NCBI RefSeq assembly: GCF_016653315.1
Contig: NZ_NHSH01000082.1
Span: 1-64,000 of the forward strand
From: Halochromatium roseum
Lineage (GTDB): Bacteria; Pseudomonadota; Gammaproteobacteria; Chromatiales; Chromatiaceae
DNA length: 64,000 bases
Direction: 5' to 3'
Each line of letters opens with the position of its first letter. Position 1 is the stretch's first letter. The notes beneath the pieces were generated by a model, which saw only the letters and a program-made list of their open reading frames with translations, did no database searches and was not told where the DNA came from. Made by a program: the position numbers and the translations under genes. Of this stretch, positions 10,747 to 19,418 are shown piece after piece.

Positions 10747-12231
10747 TCAGCCAACTGCGCCTTCGAGACTGATGCTGAGCAGCTTCTGGGCCTCGACCGC
10801 AAACTCCATGGGCAGCTCATTGAAGACCTCTTTGCAGAAGCCGTTGACGATCATCGAGACCGCGTCCTCTTCTGAAAGCCCACGCGAGCGGCAATAGAAT
10901 AGTTGGTCGTCGCTGATCTTCGAGGTCGTCGCCTCATGCTCCATCTTCGCGCTGGAGTTCTTGACTTCGATGTACGGAAAGGTGTGCGCACTCGATTTAT
11001 CCCCGATCAGCAGGGAATCGCACTGCGTATGGTTACGAGCCCCTTCAGCGCGCGCGGCGATGCGAACCAGCCCACGGTAGGCCTGCTGGCCATGCTGCGC
11101 GCTAATGCCCTTGCTGACGATGGTCGAGCTGGTGTTCTTGCCCAGGTGGATCATCTTGGTGCCGGTATCGGCCTGCTGCCGGCCCTTGGTTACCGCCACC
11201 GAGTAGAACTCGCCGACTGAATCGTCGCCACGCAGGATGCAGCTCGGATATTTCCAGGTGATGGCCGAGCCGGTCTCGACCTGGGTCCAGCTGATCTTCG
11301 ATCGGTGGCCACGGCAGTCGCCGCGCTTGGTGACGAAGTTGTAGATCCCACCCTTGCCATCCTCGTCGCCCGGATACCAGTTCTGTACCGTCGAATACTT
11401 GATCTCGGCGTCATCAAGGGCGATCAGCTCAACCACGGCCGCGTGCAGCTGATTCTCGTCGCGCTGCGGTGCGGTACAGCCTTCAAGGTAGCTGACATAG
11501 CTGCCCTCGTCAGCGACGATCAGCGTGCGCTCGAATTGCCCCGTATTCGCCGTGTTGATGCGGAAGTAGGTGCTCAGCTCCATCGGGCAGCGGGTGTTCT
11601 TCGGCACATAGACGAAAGTGCCATCGGTGAACACCGCTGAGTTGAGCCCGGTGTAGAAGTTATCGGTCGGCGGCACCACGGTGCCGAGGTATTTCTGCAC
11701 CAGCTCGGGATACTCTTGTACCGCCTCCGAGATGGAGCAGAAGATGACGCCGGCCTCGTGCAACTTCTCGCGGAAGGTGGTCGCCACCGAGACGCTATCG
11801 AACACCGCATCGACGGCGATGCCAGCGAGCGCCTTTTGCTCTTCGATCGGGATACCGAGCTTCTGGTAGGTCTCCAACAGGATGGGATCGACCTCGTCGA
11901 GACTCTTGGGACCCTCCTTTTTCTTCGGTGCCGAGAAGTAAGAGATCGCCTGGTAGTCGATCGGTGGGTAGTGCACCGCGGCCCAGGTTGGGGTCGGCAT
12001 ATCGAGCCACTTACGATAGGCCGCCAGGCGCCACTCGGTCATCCACTCGGGCTCGCCCTTGCGCGCCGAGATCGCCCGAACCACGCCCTCGTCAAGGCCG
12101 GGTGGCAGAGTGTCAGACTCGATCTCGGTGACAAATCCGTGCTCATAGCCGGCGTTGACGAGATCGTCGTACTGGCCGACGGTGTCGGCCTTGCTCTCGG
12201 CCGTAATGGCCTCTGCTGGGATAGCACTCAT
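10747..12231 (-). CDS. sufB: SufB, Fe-S scaffold protein
   Basis: SufB is the main Fe-S scaffold subunit of SufBC2D. The 494-residue protein shows the family landmarks: [15 protein letters not shown] near residue 48, [20 protein letters not shown] in the middle, and near the C-terminus [10 protein letters not shown] (equivalent to E. coli Cys405) and [11 protein letters not shown] (equivalent to Glu434). It is the first gene of the leftward operon. The ATG is preceded by GGAG, and a sigma-70-like promoter with an overlapping IscR-type palindrome lies directly upstream, so expression is probably responsive to Fe-S status. No rrf2-type regulator gene (iscR/sufR) adjoins it. Confidence 0.94.
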   Translation of the reverse strand: MSAIPAEAITAESKADTVGQYDDLVNAGYEHGFVTEIESDTLPPGLDEGVVRAISARKGEPEWMTEWRLAAYRKWLDMPTPTWAAVHYPPIDYQAISYFSAPKKKEGPKSLDEVDPILLETYQKLGIPIEEQKALAGIAVDAVFDSVSVATTFREKLHEAGVIFCSISEAVQEYPELVQKYLGTVVPPTDNFYTGLNSAVFTDGTFVYVPKNTRCPMELSTYFRINTANTGQFERTLIVADEGSYVSYLEGCTAPQRDENQLHAAVVELIALDDAEIKYSTVQNWYPGDEDGKGGIYNFVTKRGDCRGHRSKISWTQVETGSAITWKYPSCILRGDDSVGEFYSVAVTKGRQQADTGTKMIHLGKNTSSTIVSKGISAQHGQQAYRGLVRIAARAEGARNHTQCDSLLIGDKSSAHTFPYIEVKNSSAKMEHEATTSKISDDQLFYCRSRGLSEEDAVSMIVNGFCKEVFNELPMEFAVEAQKLLSISLEGAVG

Positions 12232-12245
12232 GGGTGTCCGCTCCG

Positions 12246-12270
12246 ATACCTGAGTAGTTTACTAGGTTAT
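12246..12270 (-). promoter_or_regulatory. Candidate IscR type-1 operator upstream of sufB
   Basis: The 25-bp imperfect palindrome (ATACCTGAGTAG at the left end, ACTAGGTTAT at the right) matches the E. coli IscR type-1 consensus at 20 of 25 positions in either orientation by my count. It lies 15-39 bp upstream of the sufB ATG and overlaps the proposed -10 element, a position expected for repression by holo-IscR. The regulator gene is not in this window. Mismatches fall in some strongly conserved positions (central GACT/AGTC), so another Rrf2 protein could be the real reader. Confidence 0.5.
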
Positions 12271-12296
12271 AGTACGACGACAATGCAGGGTTTCAA
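12266..12296 (-). promoter_or_regulatory. Sigma-70-like promoter of the suf operon
   Basis: Reading leftwards, TTGAAA (12291-12296) and TATAAC (12266-12271) are each one mismatch from the consensus and are separated by 19 bp, slightly long. The -10 falls inside the IscR-type palindrome. Confidence 0.45.
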
Positions 12297-12418
12297 GACC
12301 CTTGGCCATCGTTTTGTTGAAATCTGGCCGCGCGAAACGGGCTGCTCGGCCGCAGAGATCATTACGAGGGACGGTACTTTCAAGCATCAGCGTACATTCA
12401 TTCGCCTCGGCAACTTAA

Positions 12419-12433
12419 TCGCAATTATTCTCA
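12419..12433. promoter_or_regulatory. Weak Fur-box-like site before the iron transporter
   Basis: On the minus strand the site reads TGAGAATAATTGCGA, which fits the 7-1-7 Fur pattern TGATAATnATTATCA at 11 of 14 defined positions. It lies about 140 bp upstream of the ferric-binding-protein ATG. The right half is poor, so this is a suggestion supported mainly by its position in front of an iron importer. Confidence 0.3.
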
Positions 12434-12524
12434 TCCCTCTTGCTATCTCTGCTCGGTGCACACAAACTAGGCTCTGGCGTCCCGACCTTCGGGCCAACGC
12501 CACTGACTACGATCACAGTATTTT

Positions 12525-12556
12525 CGATCCCACCACTTGGCGATCCCACCACTTGG
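12525..12556 (+). repeat. Perfect 2 x 16-bp tandem repeat
   Basis: CGATCCCACCACTTGG occurs twice in a row (12525-12540 and 12541-12556). The end of the second copy with the following bases forms the GGAG that is the only ribosome-site candidate for the gene at 12571, 13 bp upstream. Confidence 0.85.
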
Positions 12557-12570
12557 AGCCTGTTCGACCT

Positions 12571-13635
12571 ATGATACCGATCCGTTCTCGCACCCACCTG
12601 CTGTCCTTGCGTGCATCGTTCGCCGCGATTTGCCTAGCGATCGCCATTACGCCAGCGCTTGCCGCTGCCGACGACGAAGTCAATCTCTACTCAGCACGCA
12701 AGGAAGCCTTGATCAAACCCCTCCTTGAGCGCTTCACCGAGGAGACCGGGATCACCGTCAACCTGGTCACGGGCAAGGCTGACGCCCTCCTTCAGCGCCT
12801 GAAGAACGAAGGCCCAAACAGCCCCGCCGACATCTTGCTGACCGTCGACGCCGGCAACCTCCACCGCGCCAAGGCAGGCGGGCTCACGCAGTCCTTTAGC
12901 TCCGAGGTGGTCGAGGCCGCCGTGCCCGCGACCTACCGCGACCCGAACGGTCATTGGACCGGACTCTCGCTGCGCGCGCGCCCCATCATGTACGTGAAGG
13001 GCAAGGTCGAGCCGTCTGAACTCTCGACTTACGAGGCGCTGGCCGATGAACAGTGGAAAGGCCGCATCTGCATCCGCTCATCGAGTAACGTCTACAACCA
13101 GTCGTTGGTGGCCTCGATCATCGCCGCCGACGGCACCGAGGCCGCACAAGCCTGGGCCGAGGCGATTGTCGCTAACATGGCGCGGCCACCCAAAGGCGGA
13201 GATCGTGACCAAATCAAGGCGGCCGCCGCGGGTCAATGCGATATCGCAATCGCCAACACCTACTACCTGGCCGGGATGTTGAAGTCCGACGACCCAGGCG
13301 AGAAGGAGCCCGCCGAAAAGGTCGCCGTCTTCTGGCCCAATCAGCCTGGCGCCGGTGACGGCCGCGGCACCCATGTTAATGTCAGTGGCGCGGCCCTCAC
13401 CGCCGCGGCGAGCAACAAAGACGCTGCGGTCAAGCTGATCGAATACCTCGTCAGCCCTGAATCCCAGGCCTGGTACGCCGAGGTCAATGGCGAATACCCG
13501 GTCCGCGAGGGGGTCGAGATCAGCCCCGTGCTCGCCGAATGGGGGAGCTTTGAGGCCGACGATCTCGACCTGATCGAGCTCGGCGAACTCAACGGCGCGG
13601 CGCTCATGCTGATGGATCGCGCTGGCTGGAAGTAG
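12571..13635 (+). CDS. Ferric-iron ABC transporter substrate-binding protein (FbpA/FutA type)
   Basis: The product (354 residues from this ATG) has a typical signal peptide (basic SRTH, hydrophobic core, cleavage near ALAAADD, residue 31) and a mature domain beginning VNLYSARKE, as in FbpA/FutA/AfuA proteins. The paired tyrosines in IANTYYLAGML are the characteristic iron ligands. It would bind Fe3+ in the periplasm and hand it to the permease encoded next. The open frame runs far upstream, but only this start gives a signal peptide directly at the N-terminus. It is followed by the permease (220 bp on) and the ATPase, forming a complete importer. A weak Fur-like box lies upstream. Confidence 0.88.
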   Translation: MIPIRSRTHLLSLRASFAAICLAIAITPALAAADDEVNLYSARKEALIKPLLERFTEETGITVNLVTGKADALLQRLKNEGPNSPADILLTVDAGNLHRAKAGGLTQSFSSEVVEAAVPATYRDPNGHWTGLSLRARPIMYVKGKVEPSELSTYEALADEQWKGRICIRSSSNVYNQSLVASIIAADGTEAAQAWAEAIVANMARPPKGGDRDQIKAAAAGQCDIAIANTYYLAGMLKSDDPGEKEPAEKVAVFWPNQPGAGDGRGTHVNVSGAALTAAASNKDAAVKLIEYLVSPESQAWYAEVNGEYPVREGVEISPVLAEWGSFEADDLDLIELGELNGAALMLMDRAGWK

Positions 13636-13797
13636 CCACCCTCTGCCGAAAAGCGTCCTTTCGATAGCCATGCGCCACCCTTGCGTTACCCGTCTCACGC
13701 TCTGTGTAACCCGTCACGGGTCGCTTGGGCTGGCGCCGGTCGAATGAGACCCCGCCTCGTACTCATGGCGCGGCGCCACCCCGGAAAACGAATCACG

Positions 13798-13824
13798 TGA
13801 GATTCACATCAGCCTGAGATTCAC
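13798..13824 (+). repeat. Direct repeat TGAGATTCAC x2
   Basis: TGAGATTCAC occurs at 13798-13807 and 13815-13824, 17 bp apart, in the 220-bp gap before the iron permease gene. It may be a regulator site or chance; no family is suggested. Confidence 0.4.
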
Positions 13825-13855
13825 GTCAAAAAGCGTCTGCCCTAAGCGAAGGCTG

Positions 13856-15634
13856 ATGCCTCAAGCATCGATCCGGCTTATGATGGAGCACCCTCCCGAC
13901 CGGGTCGGGAACTCGCCATTCGCCCTCGCTTCAGCCTGCTTCCGCTCCGCCTCCATGACTGCCTCTCTGTCCGCCCACCCCGGGCGCCTCGCCTTCATGA
14001 CCCGTGCTCGGCTCCGCCCTTGGCCCGGCTTGGTGGTGCTGGTGGCCATGCTGCTGGCGCTTCCCATCTTGGTCGTCGTCGGCTTCGTCTTCGTGCCAGC
14101 CGGCGAGGTTTGGCGGCACCTAGTCGACACCGTGTTGGTCGACTACGTCTCGAATTCACTGCTACTCATGCTCGGCGTCAGCGTCGGCACCGTTATCGGC
14201 GGCGTTGGCACCGCCTGGCTGACGAGCATGTGCCGGTTCCCTGGCCGTGGTCTGTTCGAGTGGGCGCTGCTGCTGCCGATGGCGATGCCGGCCTATATCA
14301 TCGCCTACACCTACACCGGCATGCTCGACTTCGCTGGCCCGGTGCAGACCCTGATCCGCGATCTGACTGGCTGGGGTTGGGGCGATTATTGGTTTCCGCA
14401 GATTCGCTCGTTGCCCGGCGCTGCGGTGATGCTGTCGCTGGTCCTCTATCCGTACGTCTATTTGTTGTCGCGGGCTGCGTTCTTGAGTCAGTCACTCTGC
14501 GTGCTCGATGTCAGCCGCACCCTCGGCAATGGCCCTTGGCGGACCTTTTTCACAGTCGCGCTGCCGCTGGCCCGGCCGGCCATCGTCGCCGGCCTCTCGC
14601 TGGCGTTGATGGAGACGCTCGCGGACTATGGCACGGTCGAATATTTTGGCGTCTCGACCTTCACCACTGGCATCTTCCGCACCTGGTTCGGTCTCGGCAA
14701 TCCGGCCGCCGCTGCCCAGCTCTCCGCGCTCCTGCTCGGCTTCGTCTTCGCGCTGATCCTGCTTGAGCAGACCTCTCGCGGGCAGGCGCGTTACCACGAC
14801 ACCGGCCAGCGCCGGCAATCCATCCGACGGCTCGAGCTGACCGGGTGGCGCGCTCTCGCCGCCTTCGGCTTTTGCATGGCGCCGCTCAGCCTTGGCTTTC
14901 TGCTGCCCGCTGGCCAGCTGACGGTTTGGTCGATCACCGTCGTCGATCAGCGCCTGGATGCTGAATTCGCCCGTCTCGCCCTCAACAGTCTCGGGCTCGC
15001 CGCCGGGGCTGCCCTGCTCGCGCTCGCGCTCGCGCTGCTGCTCGGCTACGGCCGCCGCCTGCTGCCGACACGGCTGGTCCGCGCTGCGGTGCGCACGGCC
15101 GGGATGGGCTACGCGGTGCCTGGCACCGTAATCGCGGTCGGCGTCATGATCCCCTTCGCTTGGGTCGACAACAGCGTCGATAGCTGGATGCGAGCGACCT
15201 TCGGTGTCTCCACCGGCCTGTTGCTGAGCGGGTCGTTGGTGGCGCTGATCTTTGCCTATCTGGTTCGCTTCCTGGCCGTCTCGTTGCAAACAGTTGAGTC
15301 CGGATTGGCAAAGATCCGCCCCTCAATGGATGAGGCTGGGCGCTCAATGGGTCTGCGGCCGGCTCAGGTGCTGCGCCACATCCACATGCCGATGCTCCAA
15401 GGCAGCCTGCTCACGGCGCTGCTGTTAGTCTTCGTCGATGTACTGAAAGAGTTACCGGCGACGCTGATCCTGCGCCCGTTCAATTTCAATACCCTGGCGG
15501 TCCGCGCCTATGAGCTGGCCTCCGATGAGCGCCTGGCCGACTCCGGTCCGGCGGCACTGACCATCGTCGTCGCCGGGCTGATCCCGGTTATCATCCTGAG
15601 CCGCTCAATCACCCGCTCGCGTGCCAGTGTTTGA
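13856..15634 (+). CDS. Ferric-iron ABC transporter permease (FbpB type)
   Basis: This fused two-half permease (up to 592 residues) has about 12 membrane segments and two ABC importer EAA-type loops: one around SRTLGNGPWRTFFTVALPL and a second around EAGRSMGLRPAQVLRHIHMP. It would form the membrane channel for Fe3+ delivered by the upstream binding protein. The conserved part starts near MTRARLRPWPG (ATG at 13997). The first ATG (13856) has a GAAGG close upstream but adds 47 uncharacteristic residues, and 13955 is also possible, so the start is uncertain. The ATPase gene follows about 120-170 bp downstream. Confidence 0.85.
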   Translation: MPQASIRLMMEHPPDRVGNSPFALASACFRSASMTASLSAHPGRLAFMTRARLRPWPGLVVLVAMLLALPILVVVGFVFVPAGEVWRHLVDTVLVDYVSNSLLLMLGVSVGTVIGGVGTAWLTSMCRFPGRGLFEWALLLPMAMPAYIIAYTYTGMLDFAGPVQTLIRDLTGWGWGDYWFPQIRSLPGAAVMLSLVLYPYVYLLSRAAFLSQSLCVLDVSRTLGNGPWRTFFTVALPLARPAIVAGLSLALMETLADYGTVEYFGVSTFTTGIFRTWFGLGNPAAAAQLSALLLGFVFALILLEQTSRGQARYHDTGQRRQSIRRLELTGWRALAAFGFCMAPLSLGFLLPAGQLTVWSITVVDQRLDAEFARLALNSLGLAAGAALLALALALLLGYGRRLLPTRLVRAAVRTAGMGYAVPGTVIAVGVMIPFAWVDNSVDSWMRATFGVSTGLLLSGSLVALIFAYLVRFLAVSLQTVESGLAKIRPSMDEAGRSMGLRPAQVLRHIHMPMLQGSLLTALLLVFVDVLKELPATLILRPFNFNTLAVRAYELASDERLADSGPAALTIVVAGLIPVIILSRSITRSRASV

Positions 15635-15800
15635 GCCACCAATCCTTGCCGCCAATTCGATCGGTGCCGATCCTGAGCCACCTGTTCGACCCCCATCTTG
15701 GCCCAGCCGTCTTAGCCCAGTCATGAGTGATCGTCGCAGAACTTGACCCCAGATGCCCTCACTAGCAGCAAATCACACAGGCGCCGCGCAACTTCCAGAA

Positions 15801-16886
15801 ATGACAGAGCGCATGCAGCCGAGCCCACCCGTTCGCTTAGCGGTTCGCGAGGTGGATATCGCTTACGGCGAGACCACCGTCGTGCGCAACGTCAGCTTTG
15901 TGCTCGAGACCGGCACCATCGGCTGCCTCCTCGGCCCCAGCGGTTGCGGCAAGACCACGCTGTTGCGCGCCATCGCCGGTTTCGAGCCGATCACCCAGGG
16001 CGAGATCCTGATCCGCGGCCAGCGCGTCGCACAGCCCGGTTGGATGCTGCCGCCTGAGCGCCGGCATATCGGCATGGTGTTCCAAGACTTCGCCCTGTTC
16101 CCGCACCTCTCGGTAGCACGCAATATCGGCTTTGGTCTACGCTCGATGAGCAGCCCACAACGCCGCGAGCGCGTCAGCGAGTTGCTGGAGCTGGTTGGTC
16201 TGAGTCAAGCCGCAGACCTGTTCCCACATGAACTCTCAGGCGGCATGCAGCAGCGAGTCGCGCTTGCGCGAGCCATGGCCCCTCGCCCCGACATCCTGCT
16301 TCTCGATGAGCCCTTCTCGAGCATGGACGCCGAACTGCGCGAGCAGTTGGCCCGCGAGGTGCGGGCGATGCTGAAACGCGAAGGGGTGACCGCCATTCTG
16401 GTGACCCACGATCAGCTCGAGGCCTTCGCCATGGCGGACATGATCGGGGTGCTGAATGCAGGGACCGTGCACCAATGGGGCACCGGTTTCGGGCTCTACC
16501 ACGAGCCGGCCGATCGCTTTGTCGCCGACTTTATTGGTCAGGGCGCCCTGCTCCCGGCGCGGGTGCTCGATGCGCATCAGGTGCGTACCGAACTCGGCCG
16601 CATCAGCAGCGCGCAGCCCCATGGACTCGATACCGACATCGCCGCTGAGGTGCTGATTCGCCCGGATGACGTCCTGTACGACGAATCCAGCCCGCGCCGG
16701 GCGACCATCGTCGAGCGCGCATTCAGGGGCGCAGAGTTCCTCTACACTCTGCAACTCGATAGCGGCTCAGAGGTCCTCTGCTTGGTACCAAGCCATCATC
16801 GCCATGCGGTCGGAGAGCGCATCGGCATTCGCCTCGAGGCCGACCATCTGGTGGTCTTCGCCTGCCCCTGCGCTGGCTCGCAATGA
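15801..16886 (+). CDS. Ferric-iron ABC transporter ATPase (FbpC type)
   Basis: This 361-residue ABC ATPase has Walker A GPSGCGKTT, Q-loop VFQDFALFPHL, signature LSGGMQQRVALARA, Walker B ILLLDEPFSSMD and H-loop ILVTHDQLEAF, then a C-terminal TOBE-like domain (from about residue 255). This is the arrangement of FbpC/PotA/CysA importers, and its position after the ferric-binding protein and the FbpB-like permease assigns it to iron. The frame is open back to an ATG at 15753; I chose 15801 because family members begin close to the VREVDIAYGE strand, but neither start has a clear ribosome site. Confidence 0.87.
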   Translation: MTERMQPSPPVRLAVREVDIAYGETTVVRNVSFVLETGTIGCLLGPSGCGKTTLLRAIAGFEPITQGEILIRGQRVAQPGWMLPPERRHIGMVFQDFALFPHLSVARNIGFGLRSMSSPQRRERVSELLELVGLSQAADLFPHELSGGMQQRVALARAMAPRPDILLLDEPFSSMDAELREQLAREVRAMLKREGVTAILVTHDQLEAFAMADMIGVLNAGTVHQWGTGFGLYHEPADRFVADFIGQGALLPARVLDAHQVRTELGRISSAQPHGLDTDIAAEVLIRPDDVLYDESSPRRATIVERAFRGAEFLYTLQLDSGSEVLCLVPSHHRHAVGERIGIRLEADHLVVFACPCAGSQ

Positions 16887-17016
16887 GACCTGAGCCAATC
16901 CAGCCAACGCGGTTCAGTGGCTCAAGGTTGGTTGCCTGAAGGTCAAGGCCCTGGCGGTTAAGGCAGAGCACAAGGCACGGCGAGCAACGGCAGCAACCTC
17001 TCGGCTCAACCCTTGT

Positions 17017-17205
17017 TCAACCGTTGTGTTCATCTGATGCCGAATCCGCCGCCCTAGCGTCGTCTGGAGACGGCGCGGATTTGGGATCAGGCTTGCGCAT
17101 GATGGCCGGTTGTGGGGCTGGGCCCTCGCCATCGCGAAAGAGCCAAACGAAACCCGCGATCATCGCGACGAAGGCGAGAACAAGAAAGACATTGGTCCAA
17201 AACAT
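17017..17205 (-). CDS. Small single-pass membrane protein
   Basis: This 62-residue ORF encodes one hydrophobic helix (about residues 4-24, VFLVLAFVAMIAGFVWLF) followed by a polar, Pro/Asp-rich tail (PSPDDARAADSASDE). It lies 106 bp downstream of the L,D-transpeptidase gene on the same strand. There is no clear ribosome site, but the helix and charge pattern look like a genuine membrane microprotein. The function is unknown. Confidence 0.45.
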   Translation of the reverse strand: MFWTNVFLVLAFVAMIAGFVWLFRDGEGPAPQPAIMRKPDPKSAPSPDDARAADSASDEHNG

Positions 17206-17311
17206 GATGGCATCCGGGCGATCAACACCTCAGTGGCGACCGCTTGCTGGGGTGAATGTTGGGGTGAATGTTAAAGTTTCGCGCAGTATAGACACAGACC
17301 TCGGTCAACGC

Positions 17312-17959
17312 TCAATCGGCGACAACGATGCGATCACCGACCCGCATCCTCGAGTAAACGAACCTCGCGTCCTCATGCCGCAAACGCACGCAGCCATGGG
17401 ACTCGGGTTGGCCGGTCACGTAGCCTTCGTGCACAAAGTAAGGGCCGGTGAACTGCAGCGAATAGGGCATCGGCGTCGGCCGGTCGAAGAAATTCGTGTA
17501 GCTACCCGAGCGCTTGTTGATGTCCTTCGACTGCACAAGGTACTTGCCCCTGGGGGTTGGATGCTCTGGAGTCCCGGATGAGATCGGCCCGGTCCAAACC
17601 AGCTGATCATCCTCGAAGTAGTTGAAGCGCTGCTCCGCCAAACGGATGTCGAGCTGGCGCTTTTCGGCGCTGGCTAAGCTGGCCGGGTCTGGTGGAAGCG
17701 GATTGACGACCTGAGAGACAGGTGCTGAGGCCGACGCCGCAACAGCTGACTGCTGCTCACGTGCCCGCGCGCCCGCGGTGGACGCTTCCGCGCTGGCACT
17801 GAGATCGCCCTTGTCCAGTGCCGACCTGGGCACCGATTGGCTCGCCCCGCCATCAGCGCTGAGCCGTGGCACATCCGACGGCAGTGGGGGATAGGGCTGT
17901 GAGGCACAGCCCGCAAGCAGTAATAGCCAAACACAGGCCAGTATGACGACGTTGTACAT
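17312..17959 (-). CDS. L,D-transpeptidase lipoprotein (YkuD domain)
   Basis: From the ATG at 17959 the 215-residue product starts with a lipoprotein signal ending in the lipobox LAGC (Cys18), so it is probably membrane anchored on the periplasmic side. A Ser/Ala/Pro-rich linker (about 20-90) leads to a YkuD catalytic domain with VHEGY and the catalytic motif SHGCVRL. Such enzymes make 3-3 peptidoglycan cross-links or attach proteins to the wall. The longer frame upstream (to 18112) has no signal sequence at its N-terminus and is not preferred. The gene is divergent from the YgbA/NOSP family gene, with an FNR-type box between them. Confidence 0.85.
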   Translation of the reverse strand: MYNVVILACVWLLLLAGCASQPYPPLPSDVPRLSADGGASQSVPRSALDKGDLSASAEASTAGARAREQQSAVAASASAPVSQVVNPLPPDPASLASAEKRQLDIRLAEQRFNYFEDDQLVWTGPISSGTPEHPTPRGKYLVQSKDINKRSGSYTNFFDRPTPMPYSLQFTGPYFVHEGYVTGQPESHGCVRLRHEDARFVYSRMRVGDRIVVAD

Positions 17960-18040
17960 CGGTGCAGAGATCTCGCGCAGGACTACCAGCAGGATTACCA
18001 AATGAGCTCGATTGTCAGTGACAGCGAGTGTCACAGTTAA

Positions 18041-18054
18041 TTGACAATTATCAA
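18041..18054 (+). promoter_or_regulatory. FNR/Dnr-type box
   Basis: TTGAC-AATT-ATCAA differs from the FNR/Anr/Dnr consensus TTGAT-N4-ATCAA at one base. Its centre (18047.5) is about 40-41 bp upstream of the start point predicted from the GATAAT element at 18076-18081, which is the classic class II activator spacing. It faces the YgbA/NOSP family gene. Confidence 0.65.
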
Positions 18055-18075
18055 ACCGATTTGGTGCGGTTTTTC

Positions 18076-18081
18076 GATAAT
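18076..18081 (+). promoter_or_regulatory. -10 element (GATAAT) of the FNR-dependent promoter
   Basis: GATAAT is one base from TATAAT and would place the transcript start near 18088. There is no good -35, as expected when an activator sits at -41.5. Confidence 0.5.
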
Positions 18082-18087
18082 AACCGC

Positions 18088-18480
18088 ATGCAGATGCCCG
18101 TCCAAGACCCAAGCACAGCGACCAAGCACAGCCCGCGCGCGCGCATGCGGCCGGCCAACAGTGGCCGTCGTATCCGACGCGAGAAGCGCACCATCACGGC
18201 GATGCTCAACCTCTATTGCCAGGATCATCATGCTGCTCGCGGCGTTTCGAGCCAACGCTGTGATGAGTGCGACGAACTCCTGCGCTATGCCCATCAGCGA
18301 CTCGACAACTGCGTGTTTGGCGAGTTGAAGCAACCCTGCAATCAATGCACTGTGCACTGCTATAGCAAAAGCCTGCGCCCGCGTATCGTCGAGGTCATGC
18401 GCTACGCAGGGCCGCGCATGACCCTGCGCTATCCGCTCTTAAGCATCCTGCATCTGTGGGATAAGTTACGGGCGCGCTGA
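18088..18480 (+). CDS. Nitrous-oxide-stimulated promoter (YgbA/NOSP) family protein
   Basis: The conserved part starts at RRIRREKRTI and continues with a cysteine-rich domain: MLNLYCQDHH, CDECDELLRYAHQRL, then CVFGELKQPCNQC and HCYSK. This is the pattern of the YgbA family (YgbA_NO), whose members are induced by nitric oxide or N-oxides in enterobacteria. The cysteines suggest metal or Fe-S binding; the biochemical role is not established. The start is uncertain. The open frame reaches back to 18028, but that lies inside the promoter. ATG 18088 would coincide with the predicted transcript start (leaderless), and ATG 18145 gives a 111-residue protein closest to family length. It converges on nnrU. 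Confidence 0.8.
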   Translation: MQMPVQDPSTATKHSPRARMRPANSGRRIRREKRTITAMLNLYCQDHHAARGVSSQRCDECDELLRYAHQRLDNCVFGELKQPCNQCTVHCYSKSLRPRIVEVMRYAGPRMTLRYPLLSILHLWDKLRAR

Positions 18481-18510
18481 GCAATCGACGACTTTCTGAT
18501 CCACAACTTT

Positions 18511-18543
18511 TAGCTGGCCGCTAGCTGGCCGCTAGCTGGCCGC
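18511..18543 (+). repeat. 3 x 11-bp perfect tandem repeat
   Basis: TAGCTGGCCGC is repeated three times without mismatch between the YgbA-family gene and nnrU. A second degenerate 12-bp tandem (CGGTCAACC-A/G-AT, about 18592-18615) overlaps the end of nnrU. Confidence 0.85.
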
Positions 18544-18606
18544 CGGCCGCGGCGAATTGAAGACGCAAACCGACACCGCCCGCCCATCGACCGGTCAACC
18601 AATCGG

Positions 18607-19185
18607 TCAACCGATCGGTGCAACCCCAAACAGCGCTTTGTGCGCCCAGAGCAAGAACAGCACATAGAGCGCAAGGCCCGCAGCGAGCGCGATCCAGTCG
18701 TTGAACCGTCCATCAGGCGCTGCCGGCACCGGAACCGGCGCGCGATGTTTCAAGGAGATGCGATCTACCACGGCCCAGGCCAGGAAGCCGCCGAACAGCA
18801 GCAGGTCGGCCAGGGTGCCGTTGGCGAGCAGGTGAGCCAGGGCCCAGATCTTAGTGGCCAGCAGCATCGGGTGCTTGGTCGTCCGCTGGATACGGCCAGG
18901 AAGATAGGCGGCAAGCAGCAGCACGAACACCGGCACCATCAGCAGCAGCGTGATGTGCCGCATCCAAACCGGCGGCTGGTAGAGGACGATGGGATCAACC
19001 GCGATGCGCGCCTGCCCATACCCCATGACAATGAGATAAAGGCCGAGCAACGAGATCAGCCCATAGATGGCCTTCCAAGGCACCTCCCCCAATCGGCCAG
19101 CGGTTCGATTGCGCCAGTCGGCATCGATGATCGACACTGAGTGTACGCCGAGAAACAAGATCAGTCCGAGAATCAACCAGAGCAT
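18607..19185 (-). CDS. NnrU family membrane protein
   Basis: This 192-residue protein has about five to six membrane segments. It begins MLWLILGLILFLGVHS and contains TKHPMLLATKIWALAHLLAN, the conserved histidine-rich stretch of the NnrU family. NnrU is required for expression of nitrite and nitric-oxide reductases in denitrifying rhodobacteria; its mechanism is unclear, and the family is related to membrane methyltransferases and isomerases. Here it converges on the YgbA-family gene, giving a nitrogen-oxide pair although no denitrification enzymes are in the window. The ribosome site is weak (GTGAG). Confidence 0.82.
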   Translation of the reverse strand: MLWLILGLILFLGVHSVSIIDADWRNRTAGRLGEVPWKAIYGLISLLGLYLIVMGYGQARIAVDPIVLYQPPVWMRHITLLLMVPVFVLLLAAYLPGRIQRTTKHPMLLATKIWALAHLLANGTLADLLLFGGFLAWAVVDRISLKHRAPVPVPAAPDGRFNDWIALAAGLALYVLFLLWAHKALFGVAPIG

Positions 19186-19418
19186 AATTAAAATCTCACA
19201 TTAACAACGGTGTAGCGCTGCCGCTGAGCCCATGCCGGGCTCCAACCAGGGCTTTGGACCGCGCTGATCAAACCGACATCAGATGCCCAAGCGCGCGCGA
19301 AGAAAGAATCCCTGGTCGATGCTAGAGTATCGACCTGGAGGGGGCAGCCAGGGTGACGATGCCCGCCACGACTGAATCAAGGCGAATAACGTCCATAGCG
19401 CGTTACCACTCCGGATGA

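Noticed and set aside
11716-12570. Long plus-strand open frame continuing upstream of the ferric-binding protein
   Set aside because: The upstream part runs antisense across sufB and its promoter and has no protein-like features; the signal peptide fixes the start at 12571.
18028-18087. Upstream start of the YgbA-family protein
   Set aside because: This segment contains the FNR box and -10 element, so it cannot be part of the coding sequence if that promoter is used.
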